Below, piece after piece: positions 1-5,890 of a stretch of DNA of 6,049 nucleotides (position 1 is its first letter; each line of letters opens with the position of its first letter). Position numbers and translations under genes: made by a program. Location: contig WFQY01000114.1 of NCBI GenBank assembly GCA_015486815.1, positions 1 to 6,049 of the forward strand, written 5' to 3'. The notes under the pieces are model-generated. The model saw nothing but the letters and a program-made list of their open reading frames with translations. It was not told where the DNA came from and ran no database searches. Origin of the DNA: Phycisphaerae bacterium (GTDB taxonomy: Bacteria > Planctomycetota > Phycisphaerae > JAAYCJ01).

Positions 1-149
1 ATAAATTCCTGTAGAGTTGTTATGCGCAGAATAGCTAACGATCGAGAGAGTTTGGCATTTTTATAATCATTTCTCACCGGAAAAGGAAAAAAACATCGTC
101 ACCATCGTCCCTTGCCGTGAATTTTTACTTGCCAGCTTTGCCCCTATGA
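1..149. other. No recognisable gene at window start
   Basis: I see no supported gene here. One forward frame stays open from about base 35 to 274, but its translation has no recognisable motif and no start with a ribosome binding site. The minus-strand frames across 125-380 run through the PEP-CTERM tail and the inverted repeat and are shadows of those elements. The stretch may be the decayed body of the gene whose PEP-CTERM tail follows, or ordinary intergenic DNA. Confidence 0.4.
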
Positions 150-197
150 CAAAAAATTCTCACAACGCAACCGCCTCGCCAAAACACGTTGTTTGCC

Positions 198-269
198 GCG
201 GGAGTTCCCGAGCCTGCGACGATTGGATTGCTTTTGTTTGGTATAATAGGATTTATCCGCAGAAGATGA
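198..269 (+). pseudogene. Orphan PEP-CTERM sorting tail, remnant of an exported protein gene
   Basis: Read in the frame ending at TGA 267-269, this encodes the C-terminal signal of PEP-CTERM proteins: VPEP (204-215), the hydrophobic run ATIGLLLFG followed by IIGFI, and the terminal RRR just before the stop. In this family the tail directs an exported protein to the exosortase system, which removes the tail and releases or anchors the protein at the surface. The match is complete in order and spacing. The body is missing: the same frame meets a TGA at 147-149, only about 40 codons before the stop, and residues between that stop and VPEP show no signal peptide or domain. I therefore call it a remnant left by deletion or frameshift rather than a working gene. 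The alternative is a very short peptide, but no suitable start codon or ribosome binding site is visible. Confidence 0.75.
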
Positions 270-290
270 AAATGTAGAGTGTAAGCCGTT

Positions 291-314
291 GACAGTAGGC
301 GGTAGGTTGTAGGG
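291..314. repeat. Short 7-nt-period GTAGG microrepeat
   Basis: TAGG occurs at 296, 303 and 310, exactly seven bases apart, in three successive heptads of the form GTAGGC, GGTAGGT and TGTAGGG. The last unit overlaps the left arm of the inverted repeat that follows. Three units are visible, so this may be the remnant of a longer tandem array. Confidence 0.45.
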
Positions 315-369
315 GCAAACCTGCGTGTCTGCCCAAAGGTCAGGGCGAACACATAGGTTCGCCCCTACA
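308..369. repeat. Imperfect inverted repeat, possible dispersed intergenic element
   Basis: The left arm 308-334 (starting TGTAGGGGC) and the reverse complement of the right arm 343-369 (ending GCCCCTACA) agree at 22 of 27 positions, separated by an 8-base loop at 335-342. The terminal 9 bases pair perfectly. As RNA or single-stranded DNA it would form a long hairpin. The arms do not end in a T tract, so it is not a typical intrinsic terminator. The form (TAGGGGC arms, no coding content, intergenic) fits small REP- or MITE-like repeats present in many copies in some bacterial genomes, but copy number cannot be judged from one window. Confidence 0.7.
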
Positions 370-370
370 G

Positions 371-450
371 AATTTGACATTTAACATTCGACCCCAATGG
401 GATTTTGCTTTGTTCAACATTTAGCATTCGACATTTTTCATTGGTCATTT
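371..450. repeat. Degenerate CATTTA(A/G)CATTCGAC repeats
   Basis: Bases 378-392 and 418-432 are the same 15-base unit with one difference (A at 384, G at 424). Related half units (GACATTT, TTCATTGGTCATTT) fill the flanks. The block sits between the inverted repeat and the first operon gene, so it may be low-complexity repeat debris or a pair of operator-like sites 40 bp apart. Confidence 0.5.
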
Positions 451-455
451 AAAAT
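428..455 (+). promoter_or_regulatory. Weak candidate promoter for the glycosidase operon
   Basis: TCGACA (428-433) and TAAAAT (450-455), 16 bases apart, each match five of six bases of the bacterial -35 and -10 consensus. The -35 box lies at the end of the second CATTTAGCATTCGAC copy. Transcription would start near 462, leaving a leader of only about 12 bases that barely includes the ribosome binding site. In AT-rich DNA such matches occur by chance, so this is tentative. Confidence 0.2.
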
Positions 456-462
456 TTGTTTT

Positions 463-466
463 GGAG
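463..466 (+). promoter_or_regulatory. Ribosome binding site fixing the prepilin-like gene start at 474
   Basis: GGAG ends 7 bases before ATG 474. An upstream in-frame TTG at 456 has no such site and would add six residues before the basic prepilin leader, so ATG 474 is the preferred start. Confidence 0.75.
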
Positions 467-473
467 TTTTGTC

Positions 474-1106
474 ATGGAAAGTCGAAGAAACGGTTTTACA
501 CTCATCGAGCTTTTGGTTGTGGTTGCGATTATTGCAGTGCTCGTTTCGATACTTCTGCCAGCGTTATCACGTGCGAGGAAGTCTGCTCAGCAGGTAACCT
601 GTGCTGCGAATCTTCATCAATTGGGATATGGCACGGAGATGTATTTACAAGATAATAACGATATATATTATCCCGACCAGAACAAATGGTATAGTTGGTG
701 GGCATTTATTCATCCCTACGTCGCCGACCTCAACACTGTGATGCACTGTCCAGCGTGGAAGGGTACCGTACACTGGTGGAGCTCGGAAATAGGCTGGGGA
801 TACGGATATAATTTCGAATTTTCCGATCAGCCTAAATCCAAGGTCAATCCCTATACGATTATGATCGCTGACGGTTCGTGGCACTGGGGTTCGCTTCGTT
901 ACGGGGGATATTCGTGGGCGGGATGGACACACTGGATCGGCATTGAAATATTCAATGATATGGATAATTTTAATGGTTCGATCATGGGCGGAGGGGTATA
1001 TCCTGTCCACTCGTTAGGTATCAATGCGTTATTTGCTGACGGGTATGGCGAATGGAAGCTGTTTAATGACCTTACCGACTCTCTTTTCATCCCACTGCGA
1101 GATTAA
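474..1106 (+). CDS. Prepilin-like protein with N-terminal cleavage/methylation motif and C-terminal H-X9-DG
   Basis: This encodes a 210-residue type IV pilin-like or type II secretion pseudopilin-like protein. Residues 1-7 (MESRRNG) are a short basic leader; a prepilin peptidase should cut between G7 and F8, leaving F8 as the first mature residue and E12 as the conserved +5 glutamate. GFTLIELLVVVAIIA and the next residues to about 30 form the hydrophobic helix used for membrane insertion and assembly. C43 in TCAANL and C92 in MHCPAW fit the pattern of this family. Near the C-terminus H179 is followed by exactly nine residues and D189-G190, the H-X9-DG signature of a prepilin-associated family expanded in Planctomycetota and Lentisphaerota. 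The middle is rich in W, Y and G, suggesting a beta-rich surface domain. It is the first gene of the probable operon, 45 nt before a glycosidase-like gene, so a role in binding or display near polysaccharide is plausible but inferred. Confidence 0.9.
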   Translation: MESRRNGFTLIELLVVVAIIAVLVSILLPALSRARKSAQQVTCAANLHQLGYGTEMYLQDNNDIYYPDQNKWYSWWAFIHPYVADLNTVMHCPAWKGTVHWWSSEIGWGYGYNFEFSDQPKSKVNPYTIMIADGSWHWGSLRYGGYSWAGWTHWIGIEIFNDMDNFNGSIMGGGVYPVHSLGINALFADGYGEWKLFNDLTDSLFIPLRD

Positions 1107-1151
1107 ATATTAACTTCGATAAAATATTTTTAACTGCGAGGAGAAAACGTT

Positions 1152-2345
1152 ATGAAAACATTACAGAATCTTTTGGTTTGTGCTATCATTTTATCCGTAA
1201 CAATTATTTGTGAGGGCAAGGGGCTTAGGCCTGAAAATCCGAAGACGTTGGCGAGGCCGATTGCAGTTTATCCGTCAGCTAAGCTACCGCCTATAAGTCA
1301 GCCTATGTTTTTCGGATTTTATAATATGCCCTGCACTCGCAAGAAACAAGAAATGGTTCACAAGTGGATTCCGCACTGGAATTTGCTTACGAATGTGAGA
1401 GGCAGCAGAAAGCAGAGCATAGAAACGATAGAATACTGCCTGAAACACGGAATATTACCGCTTAATTGGATACAGGGGCCTATGCGTCCGAAATGGAACA
1501 GACAGAGTGACTGGATTTATTATTATCTGTCAGCTGCGAGAAATAAGAATTTGATTGGAATTGGCGTTGACGAATGGCAGCCTAACGGAGTAGCAGCGTA
1601 TGGCGGAACGAAAATCGTTAACTTTGCCGCTGAGGGGCTGAAATGGGCAAAGCAGGAACATCCGAACTTTTATCAGATGGTATTCTGGCGTGGCGAAGAC
1701 AATATCATCAGTAAACTCGTCAAGCATAGGTATATAGATTTGCTCATCGTTGAAGGATATTCATACGTTTGGATGCGCGATGATTGGTCAATTCAGCCGC
1801 CTGGGACGCTTAAGCGAGTCGAACTTGCTCGCAAATGGGGCGCAATCGAGCGAATGATTGTTATGCTCGGGCAGCTTACCAATGTAAAGTGTAAAACCAA
1901 TCCGAAACTCAAACCGCCTGGCGGAAAAGAATTCGAACAGCAGATACAATATTTCAGAAAACATGCGCCGGAGATGCCGGGAATATCTTTTTACATCGCA
2001 GCAAACACGTTCAAGGAACTAAAAGAGAAATTTCAAGCATGCGATAGACTGTTTGTAAAATACTATCTTAAGCCCGCTCCCACGGTTAAAATCTTAAATC
2101 CTGCACCGAAAGCTATTGTTAGCGGGCTATGCAAAATCTCCGCTGCTGCAAAACCAAAACAGGCTGACGCTAAAATTATAAAATATCTTTGGTTTGTCGA
2201 TAACCGATTGATGGCGAAGACGAAAGGTCCGCAGTGGATATGGAATACGAGGCTTGAGCTGCCGGGCGAACATATTATTACCGTTCAGGCAGTCGATAGC
2301 TCCTACAATAGAGGGGCGGTTCAGTGTACTGTTACCGTTAAATAA
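1152..2345 (+). CDS. Secreted TIM-barrel glycosidase-like protein with C-terminal Ig-like domain
   Basis: This is a 397-residue protein with GAGGAG (1138-1143) eight bases before the ATG. Residues 1 to about 24 form a signal peptide (MK, hydrophobic LLVCAIILSVTII, then CEGKG); C20 is not in a good lipobox, so it is probably not a lipoprotein. Residues about 50-305 read as alternating strands and helices of a TIM barrel (MFFGFYN, ILPLNWIQG, LIGIGVDEW, YIDLLIVEGYSY). D140/E141 in GIGVDEW and E201 in LLIVEGYSY end predicted strands, as expected for glycosidase acid/base and nucleophile residues, but I cannot assign a GH family. Residues about 308-397 resemble a bacterial Ig-like domain of the Big_7 type (FVDNRLM, then WIWNTRLELPGEH, then VQAVDSSYN and a terminal VTV), usually a spacer or binding module in exported enzymes. 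The likely role is cleavage of an extracellular or periplasmic polysaccharide. The enzyme activity is inferred from fold only. Confidence 0.7.
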   Translation: MKTLQNLLVCAIILSVTIICEGKGLRPENPKTLARPIAVYPSAKLPPISQPMFFGFYNMPCTRKKQEMVHKWIPHWNLLTNVRGSRKQSIETIEYCLKHGILPLNWIQGPMRPKWNRQSDWIYYYLSAARNKNLIGIGVDEWQPNGVAAYGGTKIVNFAAEGLKWAKQEHPNFYQMVFWRGEDNIISKLVKHRYIDLLIVEGYSYVWMRDDWSIQPPGTLKRVELARKWGAIERMIVMLGQLTNVKCKTNPKLKPPGGKEFEQQIQYFRKHAPEMPGISFYIAANTFKELKEKFQACDRLFVKYYLKPAPTVKILNPAPKAIVSGLCKISAAAKPKQADAKIIKYLWFVDNRLMAKTKGPQWIWNTRLELPGEHIITVQAVDSSYNRGAVQCTVTVK

Positions 2346-2368
2346 CAAGAAATAAGGAATGTATAAAG

Positions 2369-3904
2369 ATGTCAGGTTTGATGCTCAATGAGGATTCTTC
2401 GCATTTCTTTGCATCTCGAGAAACGGAGAAGATGACAGTCGAAGGGCTTAAGGAATTGGTAGATCATTATGCCTCGGAGCAAATGAAGGAAATTTTGTTT
2501 AACCCCAATTCGATGCGAACGAGTTTTCAAAGTTCCGTTTGGCAGCCTATATGGAAGGGTTACGAACCGGATGGTCCGGACAATCAACCATTTTTTAAGG
2601 GAGTGGAAAATGCTGACGCCCTGAAAATCTGCCGTGCATGGGCACATAATGCTTGGCTTTTGCATCGGAAAGGAATCGATCCGTATGAAATATGGATAGA
2701 TTATACGCGAGAAAAAAATATTTCACCGTGGATTAGTATGCGTATGAATGATGCACATGGAGTCTTTAATCCCGATTTCTTTATGCACTCGGATCTGTGG
2801 AAGGAACATCCGGAATATCGGCGAGTAGCTTATCGGAAAGCGATTCGTGTACAAGATGCTGCTTTCGATTACTCTCACCCCGAGGTTCGTGAATATCATC
2901 TCAAGCTCGTTCGTGAATATCTGGAACGATATGATATGGATGGCATTGAACTTGACTGGATGAGATTCGGATTTCATTTTCAGCCGGGAAAAGAAGCAGA
3001 AGGTAAACAAATCCTTACAATGTTTATGCGGGAAGTCAAAAAATTGGTAGAGCAGGCGTCGCAGCGTCGAGGTAAGCAGATAAAAATCGGTGTGCGTGTT
3101 CCGTCACGACCACAGGCGGCACGTGGGCTTGGTATGGATGCTGTCGAATGGGCTCACGAGAAATTAGTTGATGTAATTGTGATTACGCCTTACTGGGCAA
3201 CGATAGAGACCGATATGCCTGTCGAACTTTGGAAAGAATTGATTGATGATGACAATATTGTTCTTGCCGGTGGATTAGAGCTGTTGCTACATCCCTTTCC
3301 CGAAGCAGGATGGGAGGTGTACACCGACGCTGGCTGGATTTTTTATAATACAGCGGAAACTGTTCGGGGAGCAGCTGCTTCGCTGCTGTATCGCGGGGTT
3401 GACAGGATTTATCTTTTCAACTATATGGATTCGCAAACGACGATGCCCGACAGAGATGATTATCAGGAGGTTTTGAATCAAGCTGGCGAATTGCAAACTG
3501 CTTGTGGTAATTCGAGGCGACACGTAATTACCTATAGTGATACGCATCCTCCGGGACAGCCTATACCAAAAGCCCTGCCCGCTAAATGTAGCGGAAATAA
3601 ATTAGCTGCGTTTAGGATACATATCGGTCCCAAGCCAACCGCTGGTCAATCACAGGTGATATTGGGGGTTGGCAAAGATGGAAATCTCGACACAGAGAAA
3701 TTGAATGTATGGGTCAATGGCCAAAAGTGCGAATTCGCTGGTAAGGCGAATGTTGCGGTGCATCCGGTGGTACATAAATCATCAGTCTTTGGCACCCCAA
3801 ACGGAGTACTTAACGATGGATACAACGTAATAGAAGTGCTTGGCGAAACCGCTGAACCATACGAAATTCTCTGGGCTGAGATTAGAATAGAACCTTCATT
3901 GTAA
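2369..3904 (+). CDS. GHL10-like TIM-barrel glycosyl hydrolase-related protein, leaderless
   Basis: This is a 511-residue protein starting 23 nt after the previous gene, with TAAGGA (2353-2358) ten bases before the ATG. There is no signal peptide, so a cytoplasmic location is expected. Residues about 20-380 look like a TIM barrel: ISPWISMRMND (118-128), FDYSHPEVREYHLKLV (166-181) and DGIELDWMRF (191-200). The last two resemble the glycosyl hydrolase-like 10 family (PF02638), where a 'HPEVR...L' helix precedes a 'DG(I/V)xxD' strand; E194 and D196 are candidate active-site residues. Further strands include IKIGVRVPSR, VDVIVITPYW, NIVLAGGLELLL and VDRIYLFNYM. After HVITYSDTHPPG the rest (about 390-511) is beta-rich (LNVWVNGQ, NDGYNVIEVLG), suggesting a jelly-roll accessory domain. 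It probably acts on an oligosaccharide made by the upstream enzyme. The substrate is unknown and hydrolase activity is unproven for many members of this family. Confidence 0.7.
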   Translation: MSGLMLNEDSSHFFASRETEKMTVEGLKELVDHYASEQMKEILFNPNSMRTSFQSSVWQPIWKGYEPDGPDNQPFFKGVENADALKICRAWAHNAWLLHRKGIDPYEIWIDYTREKNISPWISMRMNDAHGVFNPDFFMHSDLWKEHPEYRRVAYRKAIRVQDAAFDYSHPEVREYHLKLVREYLERYDMDGIELDWMRFGFHFQPGKEAEGKQILTMFMREVKKLVEQASQRRGKQIKIGVRVPSRPQAARGLGMDAVEWAHEKLVDVIVITPYWATIETDMPVELWKELIDDDNIVLAGGLELLLHPFPEAGWEVYTDAGWIFYNTAETVRGAAASLLYRGVDRIYLFNYMDSQTTMPDRDDYQEVLNQAGELQTACGNSRRHVITYSDTHPPGQPIPKALPAKCSGNKLAAFRIHIGPKPTAGQSQVILGVGKDGNLDTEKLNVWVNGQKCEFAGKANVAVHPVVHKSSVFGTPNGVLNDGYNVIEVLGETAEPYEILWAEIRIEPSL

Positions 3905-3921
3905 AATAGGAGATATTAACG

Positions 3922-5148
3922 ATGAAATGCAAAGTAGAAAGAAAAATTCACATTAAATCGGAAAATGATAAACCCGTTTCGGTTGTTGCGATGGATTATT
4001 GTCCGTCAAGTGTAAATGAGATAATCGAGGTCATCTCGCTCGGTGAGCTTGGCAGTGGTTATCTCTGGCGTCGTTCCGAAGACAATGGTCAAACGTGGAA
4101 GACATTCGAGCCTACGGGCATACCAGCGATCCATGAGCCTATAGGCGGAACAAAAGTTATCAGTCATTGGCATAGCGGGCTGTTTGCCGACGACGAGAAA
4201 AATCTACTTATTTCGGGTTGGCTTAAAGGGACTATGGATGAATCGATTCCTGCTTATATGGATAGTGAGGGGATAAGTTCACGCAAGATGTATTATCAGA
4301 TTTCGAGGGATAATGGCAGGAGTTGGGAAGGTCTTTCTCCGATTATCGAGCAGGAATATGATAGGGAAAATTGGCCTGACGGTGTAGGCTGTTATGGGGG
4401 GTATGTCGATTTTAATCAGGGTTGCAAGATTGATGACGAGATGGTACTTTTTCCCGCTCAGAAGATGCGATATTTTCCGGAGACCGGAACGATAGAATCC
4501 AAAGACGGTGCTTGGTGGATAGCAGCTGGCGTGTTGAAGTGTAAATATGATAATTCACATCTGAGTTGTGAGTTCGGAGAGTGGCTTACTGTTGACAGCA
4601 GTAAATCGTCTCGTGGTCTTGATGAGCCGACGTTGGTAAAACTTTCTGACGGAAGAGTTTTGATGATTATGCGTGCGGGCAAGCCAAGCAATGGTGATTT
4701 TCCGGGTGTGAAGTTTTATTCCGTTTCCGAAGACGGTGGGATGAGTTGGTCTGAGCCTGCTATATTGACCTACGAAGATGGCAGCCCTATGTATTCACCA
4801 TCGTCAATGGTGCAGGTTTTTCGATGGAACGCTGGCAATGGTGTTTATCTGATAACCAATATTCTCGATAGCGATGATATAATTCACGGTTGCGATCCGC
4901 GTTATCCGATTCAGATAGCTAAAATCAATGAAGAAACGCTATGCGTCGAGAAAAATAGCATTACGGTTATCAAAGACCGCAAACCCGAGCAAGCAGCTAA
5001 TATTCGATTTTCCAATTTTGTTTGGATCGAGGACAAACAGAGCGGAGCGTTGAGAGTGTATATGACGGCGTGTCCGGGAGATGTCGGCAAAAAGCCCGGC
5101 GACAATGTGCCTCTCGATTCGTATGAATACATTATATCGCCTCGCTAA
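3922..5148 (+). CDS. Asp-box (BNR) sialidase-fold protein, leaderless
   Basis: This is a 408-residue protein starting 17 nt after the preceding stop with TAGGAG (3907-3912) nine bases before the ATG. Three Asp-box motifs (S-x-D-x-G-x-x-W) are exact: SEDNGQTW (52-59), SRDNGRSW (128-135) and SEDGGMSW (269-276). They mark the beta-turns of a six-bladed propeller. DEPTLVKLSDGRVLMIMR (234-251) matches the conserved segment of the BNR_2/sialidase superfamily (PF13088) in which the arginine, here R251, belongs to the substrate-binding triad. I do not confidently see the N-terminal RxP arginine motif of true GH33 sialidases, so the product should be called sialidase-like. No signal peptide is visible, whereas bacterial sialidases are usually exported, pointing to an intracellular glycosidase or lyase on an imported sugar. 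It closes the operon; only a 204-nt gap follows before the next start. Confidence 0.85.
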   Translation: MKCKVERKIHIKSENDKPVSVVAMDYCPSSVNEIIEVISLGELGSGYLWRRSEDNGQTWKTFEPTGIPAIHEPIGGTKVISHWHSGLFADDEKNLLISGWLKGTMDESIPAYMDSEGISSRKMYYQISRDNGRSWEGLSPIIEQEYDRENWPDGVGCYGGYVDFNQGCKIDDEMVLFPAQKMRYFPETGTIESKDGAWWIAAGVLKCKYDNSHLSCEFGEWLTVDSSKSSRGLDEPTLVKLSDGRVLMIMRAGKPSNGDFPGVKFYSVSEDGGMSWSEPAILTYEDGSPMYSPSSMVQVFRWNAGNGVYLITNILDSDDIIHGCDPRYPIQIAKINEETLCVEKNSITVIKDRKPEQAANIRFSNFVWIEDKQSGALRVYMTACPGDVGKKPGDNVPLDSYEYIISPR

Positions 5149-5352
5149 AATAGCACGTAGCAAAAGACAATATTCTGTATGCATAACGAACCGAAAAAGA
5201 GATGCAAACAATGAATAAACCGCAAGCTCTGGTTTGTACAGGTAGGTAATAGTGTAAAGAATTTCGAAGTTGCGATAAGGTTTATTATCGTAGCTGGAAT
5301 GTTCCGATGAAATTTCCGATGCCCTTGGTGTGGTGATTGATTGGAGATAGCG
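5149..5352. other. Intergenic gap with small repeats and a possible fossil gene start
   Basis: No gene or strong terminator is visible in these 204 bases. A small inverted repeat CGATAA-GGTTTA-TTATCG lies at 5273-5290, without a T tract. The octamer TTCCGATG occurs at 5302-5309 and again 12 bases later at 5314-5321, just before the epimerase ribosome binding site. An ATG at 5211 opens a 12-codon frame (MNKPQALVCTGR) that ends in TAA-TAG; the look of its residues suggests the start of a lost gene, but this is weak. Confidence 0.35.
5343..5346 (+). promoter_or_regulatory. Ribosome binding site fixing the epimerase start at 5353
   Basis: GGAG lies six bases before ATG 5353. The earlier in-frame TTG at 5341 overlaps this site, so it cannot be its start; MKILITGASGFIG beginning at 5353 is also the standard family N-terminus. 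Confidence 0.75.
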
Positions 5353-5829
5353 ATGAAAATACTTATTACCGGTGCCAGCGGTTTTATAGGGAATGCCCTG
5401 GCGAAGTCATTAGCTGATAAGCACGATATAATCTGTATGAGTAGAAAAAATCCGCAGTTAAAGAATTCAAGATGGGTAAAGGGAGACTTCAGCTCATTTG
5501 AAGATTTACGTCAGATAGATAACGATGACATTGATGCAGTTGTTCACTTGGCAGCTGTTACCGGTAGTGGCTCGGAAAGAGAATGTTTGCAAGTAAATGT
5601 GTTAGGTACACGAAATCTAATGCGATATTTAATAGATAAGGGCTGCAAAAAATTTGTAATGGCCAGTTCGATAGCAGCAGTCGGATTGCAGGATATAAAT
5701 TTTCGTCCGGTACAAGTTCCGATTCCTGATGAGCATCCGTGTTTGGATTCTTATGGGTATGGTTTTTCGAAATATCTTATGGAAGAAATAACAAAATTCT
5801 ATTCTCGCCAAAATGCTGATATATCATAA
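5353..5829 (+). CDS. Truncated NAD-dependent epimerase/dehydratase (N-terminal half only)
   Basis: This encodes 158 residues of an extended short-chain dehydrogenase/reductase, the family of nucleotide-sugar epimerases and dehydratases. Residues 1-13 hold the Rossmann NAD(P)-binding motif TGASGFIG (G7, G10, G13). D45 in VKGDF, the HLAAVT segment at 65-70, the ASS strand (104-106) and the catalytic Y136-x-x-x-K140 (YGFSK) are all present and in order. Family members are usually about 300 residues. Here the frame stops right after QNADIS, where the strand leading into the substrate-binding half should begin. The other two forward frames after 5829 close within about 15 codons and do not resume family sequence, so a deletion is more likely than a single frameshift. 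The first half has a good start and no internal stop, so the loss looks recent. It may be a nonfunctional remnant; a catalytically complete but substrate-blind protein is unlikely to work. Confidence 0.85.
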   Translation: MKILITGASGFIGNALAKSLADKHDIICMSRKNPQLKNSRWVKGDFSSFEDLRQIDNDDIDAVVHLAAVTGSGSERECLQVNVLGTRNLMRYLIDKGCKKFVMASSIAAVGLQDINFRPVQVPIPDEHPCLDSYGYGFSKYLMEEITKFYSRQNADIS

Positions 5830-5840
5830 AGGTATATTGC

Positions 5841-5869
5841 TTGACCAAAAGAGAAGCAGAACGTAAGAT
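5841..5869 (+). promoter_or_regulatory. Candidate promoter for tatA
   Basis: TTGACC (5841-5846, five of six consensus bases) and TAAGAT (5864-5869, four of six) are separated by 17 bases. The predicted start near 5876 would leave about 15 bases before ATG 5891, enough for the GAAGGGA ribosome binding site. It lies just past the broken end of the epimerase, so tatA could be transcribed independently of it. Confidence 0.4.
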
Positions 5870-5890
5870 ATAGTATCCGAAGGGAATGTT

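Noticed and set aside
242..247. TATAAT as a -10 promoter box
   Set aside because: It falls inside the codons of the PEP-CTERM hydrophobic stretch and has no -35 match at 16-18 bases upstream.
35..277. Forward frame open for about 80 codons
   Set aside because: No supported start and no recognisable motif; the adjacent frame carries the clear PEP-CTERM signal.
308..369. Inverted repeat as an intrinsic terminator or single-unit CRISPR repeat
   Set aside because: No T tract follows the stem, and there is no repeat-spacer periodicity or cas gene.
125..380. Two overlapping minus-strand open frames of 75-78 codons
   Set aside because: They are reverse-complement reads of the PEP-CTERM tail and the inverted repeat; they show no domain, no convincing ribosome binding site and the clear signal is on the plus strand.
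645..1090. Minus-strand frames inside the prepilin-like gene
   Set aside because: Shadows of a strongly supported coding gene; translations show no family features.
1103..1133. AT-rich inverted repeat (AAATATT ... AATATTT) after the prepilin-like gene as a terminator
   Set aside because: The stem is all A/T and weak, and the next gene follows with a strong ribosome binding site, so operon read-through is more likely.
1152..1212. Lipoprotein signal at C20 of the Ig-domain glycosidase-like protein
   Set aside because: Residues before the cysteine (T-I-I) do not fit the lipobox, which needs a small residue at -1.
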